NCBI GenBank assembly: GCA_019683665.1
Contig: JADGIB010000055.1
Span: forward strand, 1 to 15,482
DNA from: Solirubrobacteraceae bacterium
Lineage (GTDB): Bacteria; Actinomycetota; Thermoleophilia; Solirubrobacterales; Solirubrobacteraceae
Length of the DNA: 15,482 nucleotides
Direction: 5' to 3'
Positions 5,932 to 12,962 of the stretch are shown in pieces; the stretch's first letter is position 1; each line of letters starts with the position of its first letter. The notes under the pieces were generated by a model. It was not told the origin of the DNA. It did not search any database and worked only from the letters and a program-made list of their open reading frames with translations. Both the position numbers and the translations under genes were made by a program.

Positions 5932-6017
5932 TGCGGGGGCGTCCGGCCCGGCCGCGACGCATCCGGCCGCCCGGCCCGGCATCCTGTGCGGCCTCAACAT
6001 TCGAGGGGAGGCACTCC

Positions 6018-6575
6018 ATGACTTCGCTGGGGGCGCGCGGGCGCCTGATCGCAGCGGCGCTCGCCGCCGCGCTGCTGCTGGCGGTGGCCGGCTGCGGCGG
6101 AGACGACGACGACGGCGCTGCGTCGACCCAGGCGGCCGCGTCGACGCCGGCCGCCGCGACCGAGGGCGGGACCGACACGTCCGGCGGCGACGAGTCGTCC
6201 GCGGACGCCGGGTCGTCCGGCGGCGGCGGCGACTTCTGCCGGCAGCTCCAGGACGTCGACGACAAGATCACGTCGGCGCCCGACCCGACGAGCGCGTCCG
6301 ACGTCGCCAAGACGTTCGACGAGGCGGCGACGGCGCTCGAGGGGGTCGACGCCCCTGGCGAGATCTCCGCGCAGTGGGACACGCTGGCCGGCACGTTCCG
6401 CGGCTGGGCGGAGGCGTTCCAGGACATCGACCTCAACGACCCCGAGTCGCTCGCCGACGCCCAGGACGTCCTGGCCCGCATCCAGAACGACCAGGAGAAG
6501 CTGCTCGAGGCGACCGAGCGGATCGCGAAGTACGCGTCCGACCACTGCGGGATCGACCTCGGCGACAACGGCTGA
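6018..6575 (+). CDS. Secreted lipoprotein of unknown function
   Basis: A 185-residue predicted lipoprotein. A type II signal peptide covers residues 1-25 (basic start, then AAALAAALLLAVAG) with lipobox VAGC and lipidated Cys26. An Asp/Ser/Thr/Ala-rich linker (27-75) should span the wall region. The mature domain (about 76-183) is mostly helical, begins with FCRQLQDVDD and ends with ASDHCGIDL, so a disulfide between those two cysteines is likely. A strong GGGGAGG ribosome-binding site sits six bases before the ATG. No family name is recognised; similar small helical lipoproteins are common in Solirubrobacterales. A convergent gene ends 45 bases downstream. Confidence 0.85.
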   Translation: MTSLGARGRLIAAALAAALLLAVAGCGGDDDDGAASTQAAASTPAAATEGGTDTSGGDESSADAGSSGGGGDFCRQLQDVDDKITSAPDPTSASDVAKTFDEAATALEGVDAPGEISAQWDTLAGTFRGWAEAFQDIDLNDPESLADAQDVLARIQNDQEKLLEATERIAKYASDHCGIDLGDNG

Positions 6576-6579
6576 CGGC

Positions 6580-6613
6580 CGGCGGCGCCGCATCCTCGGC
6601 GGCGCCGCATCCC
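6580..6613. repeat. 17-bp tandem duplication between convergent genes
   Basis: CGGCGGCGCCGCATCC occurs at 6580-6595 and again at 6597-6612, giving two 17-bp units that differ only in the last base (T or C). Each unit holds the self-complementary core GCGGCGCCGC, so single-stranded hairpins are possible. It fills almost the whole 44-base gap between the two convergent stop codons and may act as a bidirectional terminator. Confidence 0.7.
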
Positions 6614-6619
6614 GGCCGG

Positions 6620-7015
6620 TCAGCGCCCCGTGGGCGGATCGTCCGCGCGGTCGGCGCCCGGGGCGGGTGACGTCGTGGACGCCGGCGGCGTCCCGCCGGC
6701 CAGCCGCCGGTCGCGCTCGAAGCGGCGCGACCCGGCGTCGTCGAGCTCGTCGTCGGCGGCGCCGTGCTCGTGCAGCTCGGCGCGCGACTCGTGCAGGCCG
6801 GCCTCGGCGCGGGCGCGCTCGGCCTCCTGCTCGGCCATCCGGGCCCGGGCGCGGCGCTCCTCGGCCGCGTCGCGCTCGCGGTCGGCCGCCAGCGTGCGGC
6901 GCTCGGCCATCCGGCGCTCGGCGCCGCGGCGGCGCATCCGCGGCAGCAGCATCAGCGCGGCCAACACGACCAGCGACGCGATCACGGCGATCGCGACGAT
7001 CGCTGCAGTGCTCAT
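6620..7015 (-). CDS. Small membrane protein with charged helical tail, function unknown
   Basis: A 131-residue protein with one N-terminal transmembrane helix (about 4-25, AAIVAIAVIASLVVLAALMLL). It is followed by a basic stop-transfer stretch (LPRMRRRGAERR) and then a long Arg/Glu/Ala-rich helix (about 30-85) likely to form a coiled coil in the cytoplasm. The last 40 residues are disordered and acidic or Pro-rich. The ATG at 7015 has GGAGG five bases upstream, supporting the start. No enzymatic motif is visible. It is convergent with the lipoprotein gene and divergent from the gene at 7103. The Arg/Glu pattern could in principle be a GC-rich shadow, but the clean membrane helix and ribosome-binding site argue for a real gene. 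Confidence 0.78.
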   Translation of the reverse strand: MSTAAIVAIAVIASLVVLAALMLLPRMRRRGAERRMAERRTLAADRERDAAEERRARARMAEQEAERARAEAGLHESRAELHEHGAADDELDDAGSRRFERDRRLAGGTPPASTTSPAPGADRADDPPTGR

Positions 7016-7102
7016 CTCGTCCTCCCCTGGACGGCGGTTGGTGTCCGTGCGCTACCCCGGTCCGCGCCCCGGTACGCCCCGCCGTCGGCCCGACCCGCCA
7101 CC

Positions 7103-7576
7103 ATGCGCGGCGTGAGCCCGCGACCCCGCTGCTACGTCGCCAGCCCGCTCGGCTTCAGCGACGCCGGCCGCCACTACTACGCCGAGGTCTACCTGCCCGC
7201 GCTCGCCGCGGTCGTCGAGCCCGTCGACCCGTGGGCCCTGACCGACCCGGCCGAGATCGCCGCCGCCGACCGCGACGGGACCCACCGCGAGCTCGTCGCC
7301 GCGATCGGGGCGCGCAACATCGAGGCGATCCGCTCGTGCACGCTGCTGGCCGCCAACCTCGACGGCCAGGAGGTCGACTCCGGGACCGCGGCCGAGATCG
7401 GGTACGCCGCCGCGCTCGGCCTGCGCTGCTTCGGGCTGCGGACCGACCTGCGCGAGGCGGGCGAGCGCGGCGCCCACGTCAACCTCCAGGTCGAGGCGTT
7501 CATCGCCGCCAGCGGCGGCACGATCGTCCGCTCGCTCGACGCGCTCGTCGCCGCGCTCGCGGACGCGGCGCGCTGA
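7103..7576 (+). CDS. Nucleoside 2-deoxyribosyltransferase family protein
   Basis: A 157-residue protein of the nucleoside 2-deoxyribosyltransferase family (PF05014). Members move or hydrolyse the (deoxy)ribosyl group of nucleosides or nucleotides in purine/pyrimidine salvage or clean-up. Family features: the N-terminal CYVASPLGFSDAGRHYY substrate loop (10-26), the LAANLDGQEVDSGTAAEIGYA core (82-102) with catalytic Glu98 and Asp92 nearby, and the C-terminal HVNLQVEAFI segment (125-134). The ATG at 7103 is preferred; a GTG three codons later is possible. Its stop lies one base from the stop of the convergent gene. Exact substrate cannot be read from the sequence. Confidence 0.85.
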   Translation: MRGVSPRPRCYVASPLGFSDAGRHYYAEVYLPALAAVVEPVDPWALTDPAEIAAADRDGTHRELVAAIGARNIEAIRSCTLLAANLDGQEVDSGTAAEIGYAAALGLRCFGLRTDLREAGERGAHVNLQVEAFIAASGGTIVRSLDALVAALADAAR

Positions 7577-7577
7577 C

Positions 7578-7880
7578 TCAGGCCGGCCGGCGCTGCAGCC
7601 GGCGGCGGATGCGGATCTCGCCGATGAGCGACCCGGGCGGGCCGAGCGTGACGATCGTCACGATCAGGAACCACCAGCCCCACAGGCCCTCGAGCGCGCC
7701 GATCCCGATCAGCGCGCAGAGGGCGACGAAGCCGAACCCGTGCGCGGGCCCGAGGATGTCGATCACGCCCTCGGCGTCGGCGATCGCGGCGATGACGAGG
7801 GGCACCAGCAGGACGGCGTCCACGATCGCCACCCACTTGACCCAGTCGAGGCGGCGCAGGACGGTGGCTCGATCAGGCAT
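7578..7880 (-). CDS. Small DUF3817-like integral membrane protein
   Basis: A 100-residue protein with about three transmembrane segments (roughly 15-33, 45-64 and 66-84). Conserved-looking features are GPAHGFGFVALCALIGIG around 44-61 and GPPGSLIGEIRIRRRL at 80-95, which resemble the DUF3817 family of small actinobacterial membrane proteins. The ATG at 7880 opens with the basic/amphipathic MPDRATVLRRLDWVKW. Role unknown. It is convergent with the deoxyribosyltransferase gene with one base between stops, and divergent from the BFN gene. The family name is a recognition call, not a search result. Confidence 0.72.
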   Translation of the reverse strand: MPDRATVLRRLDWVKWVAIVDAVLLVPLVIAAIADAEGVIDILGPAHGFGFVALCALIGIGALEGLWGWWFLIVTIVTLGPPGSLIGEIRIRRRLQRRPA

Positions 7881-7943
7881 CGGGCCGCAGCGTAGCCGGG
7901 CAGGAACCGGCCGGGACCCCTCGGCGGACGCGGCCCCCGGCGC

Positions 7944-7949
7944 TATCCT
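7944..7949 (+). promoter_or_regulatory. Putative -10 element (TATCCT) for the bifunctional nuclease gene
   Basis: TATCCT lies 36 bases before the GTG in the divergent gap. Its context GCTATCCTCGG resembles the GCTATCATCCTCGG string before the tRNA. A Shine-Dalgarno sequence GAGGAG (7974-7979) six bases before the GTG fits a normal leadered mRNA here. Inferred from pattern only. Confidence 0.35.
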
Positions 7950-7985
7950 CGGACGAAGCCCTCCCGGCGACCGAGGAGCCTTGAC

Positions 7986-8477
7986 GTGCAGGAGATGGTG
8001 ATCTACGGCGTGAGCTTCGACATGGTCGGCAAGCAGCCGATCGTGCTCCTGAAGGCCGTCGACAGCAACAAGTTCCTGCCGATCTGGATCGGGCACCCCG
8101 AGGCGGCCGCGATCCTGATGAAGCTGCAGGGGGCGTCGACGCCGCGCCCGATGACGCACGACCTCATGTGCGACATGCTCGGCGAGCTCGACGTCAAGTG
8201 CACGCAGGTCTCGGTGACCGAGCTGCGCGAGAACACGTTCTTCGCCTCGATCACGCTCGCCGTCAACGGCCGCGAGCTGGAGATCGACTCGCGCCCGTCC
8301 GACGCGCTCGCGCTCGCGGTCCGCTCCGGCGCGCCGATCTACGCCGCCGAGGAGGTCATCGCCGAGTCGGCGATCGAGTTCGAGCACGACGTCGAGGACA
8401 CCGAGGAGGTCGTGGAGAGGTTCAAGGACTTCCTCGACCAGGTGACCCCCGAGGACTTCGCCGCCGGCGAGCAGTAG
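7986..8477 (+). CDS. Bifunctional nuclease (BFN/DUF151) family protein
   Basis: A 163-residue BFN-domain protein (PF02577). Plant and archaeal relatives have DNase/RNase activity, while bacterial members are poorly characterised. The domain runs from about residue 1 to 125 with family blocks VLLKAVDSNKFLPIWIGHPEA (20-40, at the putative active face), RPMTHDLMCDML (54-65) and DSRPSDALALAVRSGAPIYA (101-120). An acidic helix (121-150) forms the tail. Translation starts at GTG 7986 with GAGGAG upstream. A GC stem-loop separates it from the convergent ddl gene. Actinobacterial members are usually single-copy and often lie near housekeeping genes. Confidence 0.92.
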   Translation: MQEMVIYGVSFDMVGKQPIVLLKAVDSNKFLPIWIGHPEAAAILMKLQGASTPRPMTHDLMCDMLGELDVKCTQVSVTELRENTFFASITLAVNGRELEIDSRPSDALALAVRSGAPIYAAEEVIAESAIEFEHDVEDTEEVVERFKDFLDQVTPEDFAAGEQ

Positions 8478-8487
8478 GCCTCGACGC

Positions 8488-8508
8488 CGCCGCCCGCTGC
8501 GGGCGGCG
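8488..8508. terminator. GC stem-loop between convergent BFN and ddl genes
   Basis: A perfect 9-bp stem CGCCGCCCG/CGGGCGGCG with loop CTG lies in the 37-base gap between the two convergent stop codons. It has no T-tract on either side, so it is a likely bidirectional or Rho-assisted terminator rather than a classic intrinsic one. Confidence 0.55.
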
Positions 8509-8514
8509 CCCCGG

Positions 8515-9456
8515 TCAGGCGCTCACGCCGGGCAGCGCCAGCTCGACGATCCGCGCGACGAGGTCGTCGAACCCCAGGCCCGCCTCGTCGGCGGCCTGCG
8601 GCAGCAGCGACGTGTCGGTCAGGCCCGGGACCGCGTTGACCTCGAGCACGGTCAGCTCGCCGGTCTGCGCGTCGCGCATGAGGTCGACGCGCGCGAACCC
8701 GCGGCAGCCGAACAGCGACCACGCCTCGAGCGCGAGCGCCTGGGCGCGCGCGGTGTCCTCGTCCGACAGGCGCGCCGGGCACACGAACGTCGTGCGGCCG
8801 ATCTCGTAGCGGGCCTCGAAGTCGTAGAACGCCTCGTCGTTGGGGACCGCCTCGACGACCGGCAGCGCCTCCCCGTCGACGATCGACACCGCGAGGTCGT
8901 GCCCGGCGACGTGGCGCTCGAGCAGGACCTTGCGGTCGTAGGAGAAGGCGGCGATGAGCGCGCCCGGGACCTGCGCCGCCGACGAGGCGAACTTCACCCC
9001 CAGCGACGAGCCGCCGCGCGCGGGCTTGACGACGATCGGGAACTCGAGGCGCTCCTCGATCGCCGGCAGCGCGTCGGCCGCCCCGAGGTCCTTGAACGCC
9101 GCCTCGCTGAACGCGTGGAAGTCCGGCGTCGGGATCCCGTGGTCGCGCATCAGGTGCTTGGCCTGCACCTTGTCCCAGCACTGGCCGCAGGCCGACGGGC
9201 CCGAGCCCGTGTACGGGACGCCGAGCAGCTCGAGCAGCTCCTGGACCGTCCCGTCCTCGCCCTCGCGGCCGTGCAGGGCGATGAACGCGAGGTCCGGCGC
9301 GAGCTCCCGCAGGCGGCCGACGAGCCCCGGCCCGACGTCGATGCCGGTCACCTCGTGGCCGAGGCGGCGCAGCGCGTCCTCGACCCGCTGGCCCGACCGC
9401 AGCGACACGTGCCGCTCGAGCGAGCGGCCGCCCTTCAGCACGGCGATCCGGCTCAT
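8515..9456 (-). CDS. ddl: D-alanine-D-alanine ligase
   Basis: A 313-residue ATP-grasp ligase that joins two D-alanines for peptidoglycan stem peptides in the cytoplasm. Visible features: RSLERHVSLRSG at 11-22 with Glu14 contacting the first D-Ala, LHGREGEDGTVQ (61-72), and the ATP-grasp loop KPARGGSSLG (144-153). The omega-loop is FYDFEARY (210-217), and the metal site is GFARVDLM (Asp258) plus LEVNAVPGLTDTSLLP (Glu272, Asn274). The omega-loop tyrosine matching E. coli DdlB Tyr216 is kept, so D-Ala-D-Ala rather than D-Ala-D-lactate is expected. The preceding lysine is Arg here. The start overlaps the stop of the upstream aminotransferase (ATGA), so the two are coupled. Confidence 0.96.
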   Translation of the reverse strand: MSRIAVLKGGRSLERHVSLRSGQRVEDALRRLGHEVTGIDVGPGLVGRLRELAPDLAFIALHGREGEDGTVQELLELLGVPYTGSGPSACGQCWDKVQAKHLMRDHGIPTPDFHAFSEAAFKDLGAADALPAIEERLEFPIVVKPARGGSSLGVKFASSAAQVPGALIAAFSYDRKVLLERHVAGHDLAVSIVDGEALPVVEAVPNDEAFYDFEARYEIGRTTFVCPARLSDEDTARAQALALEAWSLFGCRGFARVDLMRDAQTGELTVLEVNAVPGLTDTSLLPQAADEAGLGFDDLVARIVELALPGVSA

Positions 9457-10838
9457 CGGGTCCCGCGCGCCCGGTCCCCGCCGGCGCGCCGCGGCAGCGG
9501 GACGACGTCGGCCATCGACTCCTGGGGCGCCGGGTCGGGCCGGTCCCGCTCGGCCGGGGCCGCGGCCGACCCGGTCAGCGTGCCGTACAGCTCGACCTGC
9601 TCGCGCACGACGCGGCCGATGCGCCGCACGCCCTCGCGGATGTCGTCCTCGGCCACCCCGGAGAAGTTCAGCCGCATCGACGAGCCGCCGCGCCCGTCGA
9701 GGTAGGCGGCGCGGCCGGGGACGAACGCGACGTCGCTCTCGAGCGCGCGCGCGAGGAGGTCCGTCGTGTCGATGTAGTCGGGCAGCGTCGCCCAGAGGAA
9801 CAGGCCGCCCTGGGGCCGCGTCCACTCCGCGTGGGGCCCGAGGAACTCCTCGAGCGCGCCGAGCATGACGTCGCGCCGCCGCCGGTAGACCTCCTTGAAG
9901 CGCTCGAGCTGCTCCGCCCACAGGCCGGAGCGGAAGTACGTCGCGACGAACAGCTGCGACAGCGACGACGAGCAGAGGTCGGCCGCCTGCTTGCCGATGT
10001 TCAGCTTCTGGAACACCGGGCCGGGCGCGACCGCCCAGCCGACCCGGATCCCGGCCGAGAGGATCTTCGAGAACGTGCCGAGGTAGATGACGAACTCGCC
10101 GCCGTCGAGCGAGTAGAGCGTCGGCAGCGGCTCGCCCTCGAAGCGCAGCAGCCCGTACGGGTTGTCCTCGAGGACGAGCAGCTCGCGCTCGCGGGCGACC
10201 TCGACGAGCCGCCGGCGGCGCGGCAGCGACATCGTCACCCCGGCCGGGTTGTGGAACGTCGGGATCGTGTAGACGAACTTCGGCCGGCGCCCCTCGCGCT
10301 CGAGCCGGTCGAGCGTCTCCTCGAGCTCGTCGACGCGCATCCCGTCGGCGTCCATGGCGATCTGGACGACGTCGGCCTCGAACGAGCCGAAGCACGGCAC
10401 CGCGCCCGGGTACGTCGGCGCCTCGGCGATGACGACGTCGCCCGGGTCGACGAGCGTGCGGCAGACGAGGTCGATGACCTGCTGGCCGCCGGTCGTGACG
10501 AGGATGTCGTCGGGCTCGATGGCCGTCATCCCCTCGGCGGCCATGACCTGGGCGATCGCCTCGCGGACGTCGTCGAGGCCCTCGGTCGGCCCGTACTGGA
10601 GCGCCCGCGCCGACGCCTCGGCCGCGATCTGGGCGGTGACCTTCGCCATCACCTCGGGCGGGAAGACCGTCATGTCCGGCAGGCCGCCCGCGAGCGAGAT
10701 CACCTGCGGCTGGGCGGTGAGCGCCATGAGGTCCCGCATCGCCGAGCTGCGCGTGCTCTTCGCGCGGCCGGAGAAGAGCGCCGCGTAGCGCTCGAGGTCA
10801 CGGGCCGAGCGGTTGCCAGTCGGGGGACGTGAAGACAT
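9453..10838 (-). CDS. PLP-dependent fold-type I aminotransferase (2-aminoadipate/aromatic type)
   Basis: A 461-residue class I/II aminotransferase resembling LysN and the aminotransferase half of MocR proteins, but without a GntR DNA-binding domain. Key residues: GGQQ (117-120) at the phosphate site, HNPAG (196-200), Asp225 in LEDNPYG, the Schiff-base Lys258 in GTFSKIL, Arg265 in RVGW, and Arg389 in MRLNFSG binding the substrate carboxylate. Residues 425-461 are a disordered tail not typical of the family. Start ATG 10838 is the only good candidate and has no clear Shine-Dalgarno. The stop overlaps the ddl start by four bases. The substrate is unknown; supply of amino acids for cell-wall synthesis is only a guess from the coupling. 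Confidence 0.92.
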   Translation of the reverse strand: MSSRPPTGNRSARDLERYAALFSGRAKSTRSSAMRDLMALTAQPQVISLAGGLPDMTVFPPEVMAKVTAQIAAEASARALQYGPTEGLDDVREAIAQVMAAEGMTAIEPDDILVTTGGQQVIDLVCRTLVDPGDVVIAEAPTYPGAVPCFGSFEADVVQIAMDADGMRVDELEETLDRLEREGRRPKFVYTIPTFHNPAGVTMSLPRRRRLVEVARERELLVLEDNPYGLLRFEGEPLPTLYSLDGGEFVIYLGTFSKILSAGIRVGWAVAPGPVFQKLNIGKQAADLCSSSLSQLFVATYFRSGLWAEQLERFKEVYRRRRDVMLGALEEFLGPHAEWTRPQGGLFLWATLPDYIDTTDLLARALESDVAFVPGRAAYLDGRGGSSMRLNFSGVAEDDIREGVRRIGRVVREQVELYGTLTGSAAAPAERDRPDPAPQESMADVVPLPRRAGGDRARGTR

Positions 10839-10863
10839 GCGGGTGGTGCCGCCGGGTAGCGTG

Positions 10864-10869
10864 ACGGTA
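10864..10869 (-). promoter_or_regulatory. Putative -10 element (TACCGT) for the aminotransferase-ddl operon
   Basis: On the minus strand GTACCGT lies 25 bases before the aminotransferase ATG, in the 39-base gap shared with the divergent DUF4126 gene. The same TACCGT core precedes parA and the gene at 12963. The gap is short, so the two divergent promoters must overlap. Pattern-based call only. Confidence 0.3.
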
Positions 10870-10877
10870 CAGCACCG

Positions 10878-11468
10878 ATGCGTCTCTTTCTCGACATCTG
10901 CACCGGAGCCGGAGTCTCTGCTTCGTCCGGCATCCGCCCGTTCCTGCCCGCGCTGGCGACCGGAGCCCTCGCCAGCGCCGACCTCGGCGTCGACTTCGAC
11001 GGCACCGACTTCGCGTTCCTCGAGGGCTTCTGGTTCCTGCTCGCCGTGCTCGCCGCGCTCATCGTCGTGGTGGCGCTCCAGCGCGCCCGCGGCGCCGACT
11101 ACGTCGAGCACGGCCCGGTCGGCGCCGCCGTCGCCGGCCTGGCGATCGGCATCGGCGCCGTGCTCTTCGCCGGCACGCTCGCCGACCACGGCTACGCCTG
11201 GTGGCCGGGGCTGATCGCCGGCGCGGCGTGCGCGGCCCTCGGCCAGGCCGCCGCCCGCGGCCTGTTCGACCGGGTCCGCGCCCGGGTCGAGGCGTCCGTG
11301 CGCGAGGCGCTCGTCGTCTACGCCGACGCCGCCGCGCTCGTCGGCGCGGTCGTGTCGATCCTCGTGCCCCCGCTGGCGATCGTCCTCGTCGCGTTCCTCG
11401 CCTGGCTGCTCATCGGCGGCCGGCGGCGCGCCGGGGAGAAGTACGCCGGCCTGCGCATCCTGAGGTAG
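10878..11468 (+). CDS. DUF4126 family membrane protein
   Basis: A 196-residue integral membrane protein matching the DUF4126 pattern. It has an N-terminal glycine-rich amphipathic segment with SSGIRPFLPALATG (16-29), FLEGFWFLLAVLAALIVVVAL (47-67), two central helices (about 82-100 and 105-122), and a C-terminal double helix (about 148-182) ending RRRAGEKYAGLRILR. Function is unknown in the family. It is divergent from the aminotransferase-ddl operon and is followed after 13 bases by the phosphodiesterase gene, so those two probably form an operon. No ribosome-binding site is evident. Confidence 0.82.
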   Translation: MRLFLDICTGAGVSASSGIRPFLPALATGALASADLGVDFDGTDFAFLEGFWFLLAVLAALIVVVALQRARGADYVEHGPVGAAVAGLAIGIGAVLFAGTLADHGYAWWPGLIAGAACAALGQAAARGLFDRVRARVEASVREALVVYADAAALVGAVVSILVPPLAIVLVAFLAWLLIGGRRRAGEKYAGLRILR

Positions 11469-11481
11469 CGGAGCGGGCGCC

Positions 11482-12933
11482 GTGAAGCTCGTCCTCGCGG
11501 TGATCGACGGCTGCAAGCCCTCGATGCTCGAGCGGGCGGTCACCACGGGGCGGGCCCCGGCGCTCGCCGCGATCCTCGAGCGGGGCGTCTACGTCGACGA
11601 CTCCGTCGCCGCCTTCCCGTCGGTCACCCCGGTGTGCGCGGCGACGATCGCCACCGGGGTCGGACCCGACGAGCACCACATCCCGTCGATGAACTGGTAC
11701 TCGCGGGCCGAGCGCCGCTACGTCGAGTACGGGTCGTCGTTCAGCGCGTCGCGGCGCTTCGGGATCACGCGCCAGCTCACGGACACCGTCTACAACATGA
11801 ACGGCCACCACCTGTCGCCGGACGTGCGCACGGTGTTCGAGGTCCTCGACGACGCCGGCGTCCGCACCGCGGGGACGACGTACCTCATGTACCGCGGGCG
11901 CCACCGCCACGAGGTGGCGCGCGACAACATCCTCTCGCGGGCCGCCGGCGCGCTCTTCCGCCACCCGGTCCTCGGGCCGCGGGAGCTGTTCTACGCCGAC
12001 ATCTTCTCCAGCCGCCGCACCCCGTGCCGGGCCCAGCTCGGGCTGCCCGGCGTCCGCGACCGCCACACCGGCTGCGTGGCCGAGTACCTCGTGCGCGAGG
12101 ACCTGTTCGACTTCCTCCTGCTGTCGCTGCCCGACAACGACTCGTGGTCGCACAAGCACGGCCCCCACGCCCAGGTCGAGTCGATCGCGCAGGCCGACCG
12201 CCAGATCGTGCGGATGATGGACGCCGCCGGCGGGATCGACGCCTTCCTCGACGAGCACGCGGTCATCGTCGCCGCCGACCACTCGCACGCCGGGGTCGAG
12301 CGGGTCATCCGCCTCGCCGACGCCTTCGCCGACTACGCGATCCTGCGCCCGTCGGGCGACAACGCGCCGGAGGCGGAGATCGCCGTCTGCCCGGCGCAGC
12401 GCTCGGCGATGGTCTACGCGCTCGTCGAGGAGGGCCGCGGCGCGCTCCTGCCGCGGCTCGTGCGGACCGCCCGGGCGATCCCCGGCGTCGACCTGGCGAT
12501 GTGGCGGACGTCGAGCGGCGAGGGCGCGATCGCCGACGGCGACGCCGAGCTGCGCTTCGCCCCCGGCGGCGACGTCGTCGACCGGCGCGGCGAGCGCTGG
12601 TCGCTGGAGGGAGACCTCGACGTCCTCGGCGCCCGCGTCGAGGACGGGCGGCTGCTGACGCCCGCCTACCCGGACGCGCTGGGCCGCGTCTGGTCGGCCC
12701 TCACCGCCCCCACCGCCGGGGACGTCCTGCTCAGCGCGGCGCCCGGCTACGAGTTCGCCGACTGGGGCGGCGTCGCGCACCCGGGCGGCGGCAGCCACGG
12801 CTCGCTGCACGCGTCCGACTCGCTCGGGGTGCTCGCCTGGTGCGGGACCGGGCCGGACGCGCGCGACGCGCGCGACGAGTGGTCGCTGCGCGACATCGCG
12901 CCGCTCGTCGCCGGCCACTTCGGGCTCGGGTAG
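11482..12933 (+). CDS. Alkaline phosphatase superfamily nucleotide pyrophosphatase/phosphodiesterase
   Basis: A 483-residue hydrolase of the PF01663 (Phosphodiest) family. Two-metal ligands and nucleophile are all in place: Asp9 (VIDG), Thr49 (PSVTP) as nucleophile, Asp220 and His224 in DSWSHKHGP, Asp266-His267 in AADHSHA, and His439 in GGGSHGSLH. A central insertion (about 85-200), rich in aromatic and basic residues, probably shapes the substrate site. There is no signal peptide, so it is cytoplasmic unless exported otherwise. It starts at GTG 11482, thirteen bases after the DUF4126 stop. The substrate (nucleotide, phosphodiester or phosphonate) is unknown. The next gene starts 29 bases downstream from its own putative promoter. 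Confidence 0.9.
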   Translation: MKLVLAVIDGCKPSMLERAVTTGRAPALAAILERGVYVDDSVAAFPSVTPVCAATIATGVGPDEHHIPSMNWYSRAERRYVEYGSSFSASRRFGITRQLTDTVYNMNGHHLSPDVRTVFEVLDDAGVRTAGTTYLMYRGRHRHEVARDNILSRAAGALFRHPVLGPRELFYADIFSSRRTPCRAQLGLPGVRDRHTGCVAEYLVREDLFDFLLLSLPDNDSWSHKHGPHAQVESIAQADRQIVRMMDAAGGIDAFLDEHAVIVAADHSHAGVERVIRLADAFADYAILRPSGDNAPEAEIAVCPAQRSAMVYALVEEGRGALLPRLVRTARAIPGVDLAMWRTSSGEGAIADGDAELRFAPGGDVVDRRGERWSLEGDLDVLGARVEDGRLLTPAYPDALGRVWSALTAPTAGDVLLSAAPGYEFADWGGVAHPGGGSHGSLHASDSLGVLAWCGTGPDARDARDEWSLRDIAPLVAGHFGLG

Positions 12934-12943
12934 CGCGGGCGGC

Positions 12944-12960
12944 GGCCGGTACCGTGGCGG
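12944..12960 (+). promoter_or_regulatory. Putative leaderless promoter box identical to the one before parA
   Basis: GGCCGGTACCGTGGCGG here is identical over 17 bases to 4055-4071. TACCGT (12950-12955) ends 7 bases before the ATG at 12963, the distance expected if transcription starts at the A of the start codon. There is no Shine-Dalgarno sequence. Confidence 0.42.
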
Positions 12961-12962
12961 CG

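Noticed and set aside
8812..8880. D-Ala-D-lactate ligase (intrinsic vancomycin resistance)
   Set aside because: The omega-loop tyrosine matching DdlB Tyr216 is retained (EARY), whereas D-Ala-D-Lac ligases carry Phe or His-type changes there.
11634..12962. Upstream extension of the glycosyltransferase frame to over 1000 codons
   Set aside because: The extension is an Arg/Gly-rich shadow of the phosphodiesterase gene. The signal-like segment right after ATG 12963 marks the true start.
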